Source: Selaginella tamariscina
Lineage: Eukaryota; Streptophyta; Lycopodiopsida; Selaginellales; Selaginellaceae
Length of the DNA: 64,000 nt
Direction of reading: 5' to 3'
Assembly (NCBI GenBank): GCA_003024785.1
Contig: PUQB01000009.1
Span: forward strand, 145,001-209,000
The notes under the pieces were generated by a model that was not told where the DNA came from, made no database searches, and was given only the letters and a program-made list of their open reading frames with translations. Positions 21,657 through 35,895 of this stretch are shown in pieces. Positions within the stretch are counted from its first letter, which is position 1; each line of letters opens with the position of its first letter. The position numbers were made by a program, and so were the translations under genes.

Positions 21657-22309
21657 TGGTCGTTAGGGACTCCGTAGGCCAAATGTGGTGGTTCTATAAA
21701 GTCTCGGTGGTCGCCAGGATGCTATGGTAGTGTTCAGTCTCAAGGGTCCATCTCGACATGCTGGACTTATCTCGGGAGCACTGGAAGGTGCTGGGATGGC
21801 CTCTATCCAGACGTCTTGAGGGTCTATGTATAGGTGAGGAGGAGTTCTCCTAGGCACAGTGATTCCACTTCATGACTGTATGTCGTCAAACTAGGAGCGG
21901 GGCAAGAGGAGAGTAACTAGAGAAGGGTGGATAGAAGGAGTAAATATACATATATTGCATGTCCGAGTATAAAGTTACCCTAGAGAATGGAGCAAGATAC
22001 AAAGAAGAAGACGAACTAGAAGGACCCCGACCCACTATAGGCCTTCCTATTATATAGTGGGTCGACTAATGCTAAACCCTAGGTACATGTGGCATGCTCC
22101 CATTGCTCTACCGCCCTGTGATAGAGTCCTACCTATAGCATTTATGCACCTCCCTCACACGTGTTGCCAGATGATCGGATCTATGCATGGGTTAAGTGTT
22201 GCAAGCTGTCGCCATCAATCCATACTTGCTATAGCTTCACTACTCAATTGCTCCGTCCCGTCGCTTATTCGCACCGACTGGAAGTTTGATAGTGGTCAAA
22301 CCACCATCA
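21657..22309 (-). repeat. LTR copy 3 (5' LTR of element B)
   Basis: Minus-strand termini are TGATGGTGGTTTGACC at 22309 and ACGACCA at 21657. It contains a perfect 12-bp inverted repeat, CGACCCACTATA (22028-22039) and TATAGTGGGTCG (22053-22064), around a TATA-like core. It is the best preserved of the three LTRs in this structure. Confidence 0.87.
22028..22064 (-). promoter_or_regulatory. TATA-containing 12-bp hairpin in LTR copy 3
   Basis: A perfect inverted repeat with a 13-base loop. On the minus strand the arm and loop junction reads CTATATAATAGG, a TATA box. The repeat is shared with LTR copy 1, which suggests it predates the duplication of the elements. Its role as promoter or RNA stem is inferred. 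Confidence 0.5.
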
Positions 22310-24549
22310 ACCACGAACATGGGATCATAACAAGTAAGTTCTCATTATTATGTTCCTAAGAATTCACGAGAGGGTTTTAGGGTTGACATTTACGAGCCAC
22401 ATTTGTAGTACCAAGTGTAGCTCTTGAGTCTGAAAGGTTATAGCAAGATAGGAAAACAGTGTCACATGAGCATGTGACACTAGGCTAGATGACACACACT
22501 ACCACAATCTTTGGGGTTGTGTCATGAGTTTAGTGCTGAGGGGTTGGATATCTTGAGAAGCAAGTGTGTTGTTCTCATATTAAAGTGTTAAGTCTTGGGT
22601 CTCATAATTAAGTGTGCTAGCATGTTAGGGGTGTTCTTCTTAAGGACGTGTGAACATGTCCAAGGTTGAACAACTTAAGATTGAGCCCTTTTGTGTGAGG
22701 CACTTGCGTGGTCGTGTGTTCAAGGTTGTCCAAACTTAGCCTTAAGGGGTTTACTTAGCAAACACTTGTGTTGTCACTAAGTATTAACCTTAGGTCGAGG
22801 GTATAACTTGGCCTCAATCCTTAAGGGTTAATCATGGGTCAGTCCCTCTAAAGGGGTTAAAGTCCTGGACGAGAGTGATTCCTTAAGGGATAAGTCATAA
22901 CATCTTAACTCTATGATAGGGGTATGTGTAGAGCACATTTTCTTGCTAGGGTTAAGGCATGAGCATGTCTAGGCCTCTTGAACAAAATCATAAAGTTTGC
23001 TCAGGTTATCCTATGAGGTTGTAGGGTAGTCACTTTAGGGGACTTAGGAGAACCTTAAGTCTCGTACCTTCTTAAGCATCTGAGTTAGACTCTTGGGGTC
23101 GTCTTAGAAGATTTAGCATTATTCACACATGGTGTTAATGTAGGATGGTCACTTGGTAGTCACATGTTACTATGTATCGACCCTTCGGGTTTAAATTCTG
23201 ACATCCTATGTATAATTTTAATAACTAGCTTTGGGGGTACATTACTTTTTTAAAAAATTTACAAAGTAATAGATCCTTTTTTAAGAAGTGAGTTAGCATT
23301 AAATGGCATTTCCAAAAGATTTATACTTAGCCAAATTTCATTTCATGTTCTCAATGTATTAAACATCTCATTGTGGAAACTCACAATCTGTTTTTTTTTT
23401 CGATTTGGTTGTTTATCCATTGGGGGAACTTGTCTATACCCTTTGTACCTTCCTATACACTTTTCCATTTTAGTGTTAGGGTTGCACAAACCCCCTATAC
23501 ATGAGTCCTCTTTCATGTTCTTCCATGTTCCCCATGGCATCCTTTCTTTTCAACTCATTTTCCATCTTTTACCCAAGGATGGGTTTGCAATTAACACTTA
23601 ACAAATAATCAAATTTTTTTCTTCATTTATAAATTATGAGTTAAATGGTAAACTTAATTGAAACTTAAATGTCTTCACATTTAAGCATAATTAAGTTTTA
23701 AAAACTAATTAAGTTTGGCTTAATTGCTTTATCTTCACATGATTATGGTTAAAATAAAGATAACTCAATTTTGCTTTACAAAATCGCTTAACTAACAGCC
23801 CTAAGTTTTACGTGCACCAAAATCAATCAATATAAATTATTAATATTTAACTAACTTGCAAGGTTAACTATTAACTTAATTGAATGATATGTGAATGGAC
23901 CTTGATTAAAGAAGATTCGATTAAAATAGCTAATTCCATTGAGTTAATAAATAACATAACTAATTCCAATTGGTGTGAAAACAATATCCTTAATTATCTC
24001 TTAACTAGAAGGCTTAACCGAATAGAAGAAAGACACTCCTAATGAGTTAAACTCATAGTCAATACTCATTAATTATCAAAAGTGTTTGTGAATAAGTAAC
24101 AAACCTTGTATGCTTTATCACAAACCTAAAACTCAACTTTAATGTAAGTTGAGAAAAACATGTTAATAACAATCAACAATGGTCAAAGAGATTGAAATTT
24201 ATAAATATGAGAAAGTTCATCATAAATTAAAGTTTTTTCATAAATTGATTTAAAGTTTGTGACAATTAATGAGCATGCTCTTAATTATTTCAAGTTTCAT
24301 GTAAATCTATCATAAAACTCATTTGGGTTATGGATAGTTTGACAAAGGTTCGTAATGAACCCAAGAGGTTCATAATGTAATTCATAATATTCTTATCAAA
24401 GTTATATAATGTATCTTTGAGACTCCCACCTAAATATATAATATGAGAGTTTAAATAAGCAATTATTTATGTAATTGATAAAAATCTTTAAAAATTATTA
24501 ACTTTAAATTTAAATTCATTCTTAAATTTTTTTTTTAAAAAAGAAAATG
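22310..24549. other. Intergenic DNA, no gene found
   Basis: Composition falls from mixed to strongly AT-rich over this interval. No frame with domain-like sequence was seen. A minus-strand frame at 23540-23343 is Lys/Cys-rich but unrecognised and is not called as a gene. Confidence 0.55.
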
Positions 24550-25600
24550 AAATAATATTGACTCAAGCCTTCAATATTTTAATAGAGTTGTCCTTTTACA
24601 TTAAAGAACATGATGAAAAAGTTGAAGTTAAAGAATATAGTGGGAATGTTAAAATAGTGAAATGAATAGAACAACATGATTGAAATGTTGGAACAAATGA
24701 ATGAATAAGACAACATGAATATTAATTTAGGCATTCAACATAGTTTGTCCCTTGATAGGGTGAAAAGGTTAAAATAATGAACTAATGGAATAACATGATT
24801 AAAATGTTGGAACAATTTAATGAATGAGACAATACGAACATTGATTTATGTCTTCAACATAATTTGTCCCTTAACATCATGGGATATAGTAAAAAGGTTG
24901 GAATGACGTGGTTAGAAACAAATAAAATAACGTGACTATTGATTCAAACATTTAGCATAGTTGTCCTTTAACATTAAGGAACATGGTGAAAAGGTTAGAA
25001 CAATGAATTAAACGAGATTACATGATTGAAGGTTAAAACAATGAAACTAATGGAATAACATAGACATTGATTTAGGTCTTCAACAATCCTTTAATATTAA
25101 AGGACATGGTGGAAGGGTTAGAATGGTGAAAGTAATAAATATAACATAAGCATTGATTTAGACCTTAATCAGAGGCACAGTGGGAAGTTAAAATAATGAA
25201 AAACAAATGGGGTGACATAGATATTTATTTACAATTTTGACATTTGTGAAGACTCAATAGGTTCGTCATGAATTACAATGAAACAAATGGGATAGTGTGA
25301 GTGTTAATTTAGGCCTTCAACAAAGTGAATCAAATAGGATAACTTAAACTTTATAATATGTCTTCAATAAAGTCGTCCTTTAACATGTTAAAAAGTTTTA
25401 AAAATGAAATGAATGAGATAGTGTGTACATTGATTCACATTTATTTTTTAATATGTTGTTAAAAAAGTATAAAAGATGAAATGAATAGGATAACATGTGC
25501 ATTTATTTAATTTCTTAATATGTTGGAAAGTTTGAAACAGTGAAACAAATAAAACAACGTAAATGTCAATTTAGGCTTTTAACATTAATAAAGGAACAAT
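24550..25600. repeat. Decayed tandem minisatellite, unit about 90-160 bp
   Basis: The block TTGATTTAGGTCTTCAACAT recurs with variation near 24557, 24719, 24838, 24936, 25065, 25310 and 25365. It is followed each time by a TTGTCCTTTAACAT-like word, GGTGAAAAGGTTAGAA, and AATGAAACAAATGGGATAACATGA-like sequence. Units vary in length and are diverged. Some units carry the last part (gttggaacaatgaat...aacatga) twice. No coding potential. Confidence 0.75.
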
Positions 25601-28600
25601 TCCTTTTAGATTAATTTTATAGGTGAGCCTCATTAAAGTGTGTGTCAATTTTGATGGGTGTCTTTCATTTGGTGTGGTATCATATATTTAATTTATATAT
25701 TTGTTTATATATACCTTTAAATATTATATAGAAAGTCATGTTGGTCTCTCACCACCTTCTAGAGGGACCCTTCACTGAAGTGATTATTGTCGTTTGTTAC
25801 GGAATTTTATTGGAACATGGTAACGTAAAACTTGCAATTGTAAATTCTTAGTTTGAGACTATTTTAATGAATGAGTATCTCACTAAGTTATGTTGAAATC
25901 ATATCACCTCAAAACGCTTATGGACCTTAACTTAATAACTTAAGTAAAAATTAGATGTAACAAGATAAAGTAAACCTTATTCTTGGAAATTAATGATTTA
26001 AGAGTTGAGGGAGGACTCACTTGTTGATTTAAGTGTGTGAATATAACAGTAGTAAAAGCACGATGAATCTTTCACTTAAGTGATGAGAATGGAAACTACA
26101 ATAAGTAGATCTTAATTTGTTTTTGAAAATTAATGATTTGAGAGTCTAAGCAAGACTTAGATTGTGATAAGCATAAATTTGCAAATGTAATAATATAGTT
26201 CATTGTATGTATTTGTACATGTATACATAGATGTGCTTATACACTTCTTTAAAAGTTTTTTTTTTAATTTAAATTATGTATAATATCGGATTGTTAATAT
26301 ATAAAAACCAACCGATAATAATAAATAAATTAGTTGATTGATTACTTATTCTTTAAACGATTAGTAAGCCTGATTAAATAATTAAACAATGTATTTTAGA
26401 TCGATCAAACATATATATTTTCTATAGGATTTCAAAATTGATATATTTTTTAAGAAAAAAAAAAAAGCATCTACTATTTAATATATATTTTTATTTATTC
26501 TATTAAAAAAAGTCTTTATACGTGATGATCACACACAATTGATTGGTTTTTGATAAGTAGGCCACCTAATGCCTCTCTAATATTATTAAAACAATATACA
26601 CAACAAATATTAATCATATAAAATTAAAATAATTTATTTTAAGATAGGCATAAATATAGTACTCTTTATCTACAGTCACACAAACAAATTTAAAGATTAA
26701 ATTAATAAGGATTAAGTTTATAAATGAAATAAATAATTTAATAGTTGTGACATACTAAACGTCTAACAGTGAGTAGGACAAACCTCTTGAATTATATCTT
26801 TCTTAAGATTCTATTTGTACGCTTATAGATTTCAAGTGTGTTTGTAGAAGTGGAAAGGACTAATTGAGGACAAGAGCTTTCGAGATAAATATACAAAGCT
26901 GTGGTTTCGTTCTGTCCATCTTTACATTCAAATCAACCGTCAGTTTTATTTGTATGATTTATGGCCTACTGGTAGTTGTTGAGATACACATGCTACCGAC
27001 TGTTGCATGTATTTTTTACTTTCTAACATTATTTTCAATTGTAACTTTATTTATTCATAAGTATGACACCATAATCTAATATAATTTTAAACATTGAATA
27101 TAAGAGCAATTTATTACTAGGGATGAAACTTTTATGTGGGTATAAATATTTAGTACGATAAATCATAAATTTAAGTTTTATTATATAATTTATTTAATCA
27201 ACTAGTCAATCCACAAGAAAATTCCATCTTAAGAAAAGATTTCAACATGTAACCTTGTGAATATAATTACAATAATAATTATTCATGATAATTCAATAGT
27301 TAAAGGATTATCTAAAACAGTATTTTAATTTTTTGTTATATAACTTACCTATGATAATATATCATGCCATTAAATAAGTCATTAAATAAATAACTAAAAA
27401 CATTATTTCATTAATTATTTTTTATGGTAAATCACAACATTAATGAATAATCTTATATAAACCATGTCATTTACTTATTATGATATACCATGCCATAGAT
27501 TTTAAAAACATCAATAGAAATGCTATTTCAATCCGTTTTAGTATATAAAGATTTAGAAGTGATATCTTTATAATAAAGGTTATGGAAAATACTATTCTAA
27601 TTCCTTATATCATATAAATATTAAGAAAAGACTCAAACCCATGACTTTATAACTTATAAAGTGAGACTTAAATTTATAATTTCATGATTTATAAAAAAAA
27701 AATTTAACATTCATAAACTAATTGATTGAATGAATAATTATTTATTTGAACTTTCGTTCTAATTTATGAAAAAAACAATTATGATGATGAATAATAATGG
27801 TTATTCATGTTGATCATTTTAAGTTAACACACTTTCTATATACTTTAATATTAATTAATATAATCAGTAACAATTAAAATTAAAAATTCATTATAATCAA
27901 AATAATGTGAAAAAAAATAAAAAATAAAAATGATTTTTTTTAAAATCATTTAAAATTCAAATACATATGTATAAACCCAAAAACATGTTATAAAATCAAA
28001 AAATGAATTTTAAATATGAATAAAATTTATTATGAACCTTCACAAGTGTTATTTAAATTATTTGATTTTGTTTTAATTATGACATATACATATCAATTTG
28101 ATATCACATATATCTATATATACAAACCGACTATATTGTATATGTTATAAATCATTTATTTTTTAAATATACCCCATGACTATATATATAAAAGGATTAT
28201 ATATATATAAACGGATGATATCTACAAACGGATTGAATATATAATCGATTATTTATATGTATTAATTCATTATGAAAATTCTATATTCTTCGTATTTCAT
28301 GACTACAACCTTATTTGACATTAATTATATTTTAAATTTACATTATAGTAGTTTAATATTTACATTTAATCACTATATATATAGTTTTAACATATATATT
28401 AAAAGTATGTATATGATGTAATTTTTCTCAAAGTAATAAACTGAATTATTATGTATTTAAGTTATTTGATGTATTTATTTCTGAATATTAATGTTATTTT
28501 AAAACTTGATATATAATACTTTCACATATATGTTTACATGTTAAAAACATAAAGATATAAAGAAAAATAAAACTATACAAATTTAAATCTAGTTGAAATT

Positions 28601-31600
28601 ATATCTAAATATGAAGTTTCATTTAGAAATTTTTGATATATTAAAATTAGAAAATTTATATATAAGTAAATAAGTTTAAATTTTTTATGGCACTTTTATA
28701 TTAAGTTAATAATTAATAATTAATGTTTATCACAAACCTTATTAAAAACCTTGTTAAGCTGATAATTAGAGTAAATATTTAAAACATATGAAAATTTATT
28801 TTCTATATTTTCTCAAATATATACATAGAGAGTTTTGTATTGCATACATATATTGTATATGAATATATACACATGTTTTTATATGTGACTATGTTTTACT
28901 ATATAATGTATAAGATATAACCATGACACTATAAATAAATAATTTAAACATACACATTCTCAATTATATACGTTTTTGCCAAGCAATTAAAACAAACACA
29001 TATAAAAACACTTACATATTCAATTTCAAAGTAAACATGTTTATGCAAAGTAATTTACATTTTGTTTTATAATAAACTTAAATTAAAATGATGTAATTGT
29101 TAAAAACATTACGATCTAGTTATATTAGAAGTATAGAACTCTCAATTAATTTATTTGAACATGTCTTTAATATATTGTGTTATTATTTATTAGTTTGAGA
29201 TGTATAATATTAAAATGTATATTTATGATTAATATTATCAAATTTTAAACACAATTTATGGATATATAACATATTTAAAGCACAATCATATTAAAATTTC
29301 AAATGTTAAACACCTAATTCCATTTCAATATGTACACAAAGATATTATACACATATGTAAAATAAAGTACACATGTATATTTTTTTAAAATTAAAATAGG
29401 TTACAACTTTCGCAAAAAAATTTAAATAAATACACTTGTGTCAAATAAAATCTAATTAAAATTTTCAAACCTTAATAAATAATATAGAATTAAAATTTGT
29501 TAAACAAATTTAAAATTGAAATAAAATTTAAGCAATTCATTTAAGATATATCCTTAACATCGTCCACTAAAATATTTTAAGTTTTAATCAATTTTAAATT
29601 ACTTAACATACAACATATGCACATATATAATTCAAGTATATATACATGAAGAGGGTGGTTTTATATGTTTTTCTTTTATTTATCAATGATGTTATTTATA
29701 TTTAAACTTTCTTATTATAAAATTATTCTTCTCTTATTTATAAACAATATTATTTGCATCTAAGCCTTCTTATTATAAATTTTTAATGATATTACTAAGA
29801 TAAGCATTAAATTATGAATAAAAATTAAGATATTTAATTAAGTCATACTCTTAAGATAAGTAATTAAATTTGACCTTCTATAAATAATAATATGTTTAAA
29901 GTATGTTAACATTTGGATTTATCTTTTTGTAAATTTAAATTAATTTTAAGATTAAATTTATTTAACATGTTAATAGAAATCTAAAATTGAAAGATGATAT
30001 AATATAATATGTATTAAATGATAAGAATGACTTAGATTTTATTTTAATTCTGAATTTATTTAAGAAATGTTAATTATAGAAATCTTAACAAAATCTTATA
30101 CTTAAGTTTATTAAATGGAAGTACATATGTCAAATATTTTGTAGCCTTAAACTCCATTTAAAAAATGTTAATTATAAGAAGAATGGTGTTAATAATATTT
30201 CATATTTGAAATAAAGAGGCTTAAATAGATTAAATATATCTTAAAAACATGCTTTAATTTGTATGACTTAGATTTTATTTTAACTTTAAATTCTATTTAA
30301 GAAGTGTTAATTATAAAGTAAGTTGAATCATTTATCTTTATTTTAGCTTTACTTTTATTTAAGAAAATTAAAAAATTCTAATAGTATCTTATTTTGGAAT
30401 AAATAGTTTAAATTTAATACTTTTTATCTATTTTAAATATTTGATAAAGTTATTTCTCATGTTGCACTTTTTAAATTCTTTATATAAATATACATGTGTG
30501 TATTTTACTCTATATATATGTATGTATGTATTATCTTTTTAAGAAATAATAATCATAAAAGATGAAAATATACTATAATAACTTTATTTTCAAAGTATTA
30601 TATTATATATATAATTCAAACTACATATTAAACATCGAGCTTTTAATAAGTTTGCTATAAAAAATTAATTTTAAAGTATAACATATTACATATTATAAAT
30701 ATAGTTCAAACTAAATGTTTCATATAAACTTTATAACAAGTTTGTCTTTATTAATTAAGATTTTATTAAAAAAAATCTTTAATTAAATTATTTATTTGTG
30801 TGTACTACATCCATATATGTGTTCTTCATGCAAGCAACATACATTCTTGAAAATTTTAAATATATTTAAATATTTAAAAAAATTTGACACGCAATCTTCT
30901 GTGTTATATTTATATTTTCCAAGTTTACTAGTTAAATATAGAAATTGTTAAACTTCTATAGTATTTATTTAATATTAATGTATATCAACCTTTAAAATAA
31001 GAGATTCAATGGTATAGGCTTAATTAATTTATTTTATTTTAGTGTCACAATGACTTGATAATGTGACTTGTTATTTACTTTATTATAATAATATAGTCAA
31101 AGTACAAAAACGTAATCAAAAGATTCTTTATTTTGATTGGGATAAAGTAATGGCAAAGAAATGTTAATCTTAAAATATTAGCCACTATAATTTAATTAAT
31201 AATATGTGTACTTGTCAATGCATGTGCAAGACAGTAGAGCAAAAATAAAAAATGATTTAATTAAAAATTAAATAATATATTGAATTGCTTGTGTTTTTAT
31301 ATTATATTAAATTAAATGTTATTTTTAAAAAGTCCAAAAGCAAACATTGGATAGTTTCAATTAAATTAGCTATATTATAATTATTTTAATAAAAGATTGA
31401 CTCAAATTATGATAAATTATGAATTGTTGCATAATAACATTTTATTATTATTGTATAGAACATTAGTACAAATTCAAATGGTTAATTATATTTTCATGTT
31501 TTATCAAAATAATTAATTATGACATGTTGAATTTCAAATTAGTTTATTATGAATACGTGGAATTGTAAAAAATTATATAACACAAATGTGATCCTAAATA

Positions 31601-34600
31601 AACTTATATGATTTTTTTTGTCTTTGTCTATTAGTTGTCTAAGATGGATGTTAAAAAAAAATAGTAATATAATCATTTCACTTTTTAGATATTTTTTTAA
31701 CAAAGTTATAATGCATTGCTCAAGACATCATATATAAATTGAAATATTCTAGTTTATTTAACTTGTGTGGTTATTGACTTATGATATTAATTGGAATATT
31801 ACAACGTGCGCGAATATTTTTTAGTAAGATGTTAATTAATAATATTTCTAACTTTTATGATTCCAAAAAAAAAAATGTTATAACTTTTACGATTCTAAAA
31901 AAAAATGTCATAAATTAAATTATTTCTCAGTACACTAAAGAATGGATTTTTAAAGGAATCCATCGTAACAAAACATATAAATTAAATTCAAATGTTTTAC
32001 AATTATTATAGTAATTTATACTTAATAAGCTATTAATTTTTATAAGAATTAGAAGAAGTAACTTTTCAACTAATTATAAAGTTAAACACACGTGGAGAAT
32101 TCTTTGTGGTGTAGTTAAAGTTATAAGTAATTATACTCTTTTTAAAATAACACAACATTATTAAATAACAATAATGAGACACTTATCAATGTTAAACTAT
32201 TGTACATATAATTCAGCTCATAATTTAAATAGAAATTGTTATGTAATATGTCACATTTAGAACCGCAAAATTAAAATAAAATTTAAAATACAATTACAGA
32301 AGGAGATATAAGTGATAACATGAAAATACAAATAATCTTTTTATTAACTTCATAATGCTCTAGTTTTATGTAATTATCAAATTGACCTTGACTTAGTATT
32401 TAAATTATACATTTGTAAGGTTTAAATAATTTAATTAGTAAAAATATGTTTTAAATGGATAGTTTAGATTTTTTTAACCTTAAATTATATTTAAGAAAAT
32501 TATAAGAACAAATATATAATAAATATATATTTTGTGTTTTATATTTAAAAAATAAAAAGTAACATGCGATATATTCTTTGCACATCAATTATATTTTACT
32601 AACATAGTGTATATTATGTGTATTAAAATGCTGTATAAAATGTAAACTAACGTAGTGTTTAAAGATTGTATACATAATAAATATGAATTCAACTCACATG
32701 TGTATACAAATGTTAACTAGTACATTATGTACAATTACATATAATACTTGCATGTTGTTATATAATATATGTGGTTTAACAATATAATATCAATATTCTC
32801 CTTTTACACAACATATTAAATGAAAGGAGTGTATAAATCTTATAAAGCGATAATATGAAAAATGAAAGAACAAAGCTCATTAATGAAACTTATACATTTT
32901 AAAATAACAATTATATGCTACATAATATACATATAATAGTCAATATCCACCTGTTACATATAAGATAGAACAAAACTGATAAATGGAAAAAGAAGTACAA
33001 TAATAAACTAATTTTTAATCTAATAATTCATGCACACTAAGTTATAAAGTAATACATTTACAAACCTTATGTAAATATATAATCTTTAAAACCCTAAATT
33101 ACGTGAATATTTAACACTTGAGCGATTGAAGTTATATAAATTATAAGGGCATAAATACTAAAAATATATTCACATGTAAATGTAAAGAGATTAAAAATGA
33201 ATAAAAATATCTTGTGAATTTTAAAAATTATATAAAATATAAATACTATAATTAAGTCTTAATAAAATATATATCTCCCCAAGAATGTGGTATTAATGCA
33301 CATTAACGAATAAGATATAACAAAAATCTATGCATTTATAATAAAATTTAAATTGTTAATTGATATTTTGGTACTACAACATAGAATAGTCCATATTATA
33401 AATACTAAAGGACAAATAATTATTTTGTGCAGAGATTATAAAAGATTGGTTAATTAGAATGTATTATAATTTATAAAATTATACCATCACTTTATTTTAT
33501 ATAATTAGAGATATCTAAAAACAATTCAAATGCATATAATTATAATTATATTATTAACATAAGTCATACTATTTTGTAATGATTAGTTATTTATATCTAG
33601 AATATCAATATTACTACTAAGATAATATCATACTATTGTTTATTAACATCAGAATCTAACTATGTGAGTTGACTCATTTGTACAATTTGTTATGCTAATA
33701 TATAGTTTATATGTAAAACATTATATATAGATTTAATATCTACTAAAAATTAGTTAGAACATATTTATGCAGGGAACTATAACTTAGGAATTGTCTTGTG
33801 CATTGTGCACCAGGAGTATAAAGGGAGAGGATATACCACAAATTGGGTGTCAATCACCTAAAATTATTAATATTAATAATTATTTTTTAATAATATTTTA
33901 ATATGCTAATTAATTAAGTGATTGTAGGAGGTAAACGCATGATGTGTAGCATAAAGCAAAACTTCCACGTATTTTCCAAGTTTTACTAAACATATAAATA
34001 ACTTTTATATACACATACATACAGTTATCCCATTTATACATGTAAAAATGTGTACGTGGATATGTGTACGTACATGCCATGTATGTATACGACGGTCAAA
34101 TTATGATCGTTTACAGGAATACTAGGTATGGCAGACAATCTTATGAGATTTTGTGTCGTATCCAGTGCCTTTGTGTTTCCCAAGGTTTGCCACCAAGCTT
34201 TCACAATGACTCATGTGTATATACATATATGTGTGTGCGTGTGCGTGTATGTCTATCTATCTATCTATAAACACATTTGCATGTCTATTTACGTGAAATA
34301 CTTTAATATACATTGTTCATATGTATAGATATACAGACCCTTTATATATAGAGAGAGAGATGCTGTGTGTAGATGATATGTATGTATGTACATATTTTGT
34401 TATGATCTCTCTCTTAGAATCTTATAAGATTTTGTGTGTACTTGGTGGATGTCAAATAGACATGCAGCAAAAAGCGATTGATATGGACTTTTATTATTAT
34501 TTTATATTTATATTTTTTTTATCATTTCACTTTAATATATATATTTTTTATCATTGTCTGGAATGATTTTTCATCATAAAAATTATATTATGCAGTATAA

Positions 34601-35322
34601 TATTGTATCTATAATGACTATATAGAGAATTATGCTAGGAATATTAGTGTTTTAAATTATTATAAGAATGTTCTTTGACTAATAAAAGAGTACAAATATG
34701 TCTATATGTATATATGTGTGTATGTAAATATACAGTAAAATATATTATCTCAGGAGTTTGTTAAAAGATAAGTTCTTAATGTCGACACCATACAGTGATA
34801 AACTAATACAAAATTAATTAATAATCGTTTATATAAAACTCTTGATTTTATATTAAATTTTAATAGCTTTTAAACATTACATAAAAATGCTAAATTTTAA
34901 ATGTACAGTAGAAAAAGATCGCAAGTCCTTATCAATATATTACAAGTGGACAAAATGTACTCACCTTCAGCCATGTTGCCTTATTAAAAACGACGTGGGG
35001 AAGCTTATTAATCTTTGATTTAGTTATACTTTACTCATTAATATATAATAATTTAATCTTAATATAGTTAGCGCCTTCGGACAACCCAGTAATATACTCA
35101 TACAATACCGTATACTCAAACGTATACGCATATTCTACTGCCCATACCATCTATAGTGCTCTACAGCTTAAGTTGTTCCACAAAATATGAAGCATTTATT
35201 TATTGTTTATTTTATTTATTTATTTTATCTAATTTTTCTGGATTAAGGGATGATTGACAACACACCCACATCTTCAAAGTCCACATTATTGACATATATC
35301 AGTGTTTTGGTTCGATTTCCAG
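25601..35322. other. Very AT-rich gene-free DNA
   Basis: About 9.7 kb dominated by A and T with runs such as AATTATTT and TATATAT. No open frame resembles a protein, and the only frames over 60 codons (26864-27079, 34064-34566) are low complexity. The segment at 34230-34265 has GTGCGTGTGCGTGT and CTAT repeats. No RNA gene or element with clear ends could be recognised. Confidence 0.6.
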
Positions 35323-35370
35323 TATGGAGCACACGGCAAAAGGGGTTTAACATCTAATAATGAGCAACAA

Positions 35371-35653
35371 ATGGAGCCATTTGTGGAAGATGATGAAGAC
35401 CCCATGGAATTTTTCACAGCCCATAACCAGCATAAATCAAGTAAGCATAATATCAGTGTTTTTTTTTTTCTCAAGTTAAATCTCTTCAGATTTATTTCAT
35501 ATATGTCTATAAACAAGATTTAAGAGGAAGAAACGTTTTGACTTCCCTTCCCCATCTTCTTAATGTAGATATAGCACATGAAATTGGTTCTAATACTATG
35601 TTTTATTGTGTAAGTTCTCATGTATTTTCAGTAGTTTTTATGCTTGTTTAAAA

Positions 35654-35693
<40 letters not shown>

Positions 35694-35856
35694 CAAAGAT
35701 GAGTTTCATTTATTTTGTATATGTCTATAAACAAGATTTTAGAGGAAGAAACGTTTTGACTTCCCCTTCTGTTTATTTAACTAATGTAGATATACCACAT
35801 GATATTGGTTCAGTGTGTTTTATTGAGTCATGTGTTTTCAGTAGCTTTTATAAAAA

Positions 35857-35895
<39 letters not shown>

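Larger units (their letters stand above)
16965..22309 (-). mobile_element. Ty3/gypsy element B, deleted in pol, minus strand
   Basis: LTR copies 2 (16965-17631) and 3 (21657-22309) bound about 4 kb of internal sequence closely related to element A. From high to low coordinate it has leader, gag (about 20.2-19.0 kb) and protease (18643-18335). It then goes directly to a stretch near the 3' LTR, with no reverse transcriptase or RNase H. It is therefore a non-autonomous deletion derivative. Sharing LTR 2 with A fits unequal recombination between related copies. Confidence 0.8.

Noticed and set aside
4364..22315. Target site duplication for the A/B block
   Set aside because: GAAC occurs near both outer ends (4360-4363 and 22315-22318), but not flush with the right LTR end, so it was not accepted.
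23343..23540. Minus-strand Lys/Cys-rich frame of 65 codons
   Set aside because: No family was recognised and neither conserved motifs nor splice sites support it.
26864..27079. 71-codon frame in the AT-rich desert
   Set aside because: Hydrophobic but low complexity, no domain, no splice or start context, and such frames are expected by chance in long AT-rich DNA.
34064..34566. Overlapping short frames with Cys/Val/Tyr runs
   Set aside because: The composition comes from GTGTGC and TATC repeats and there is no recognisable protein.
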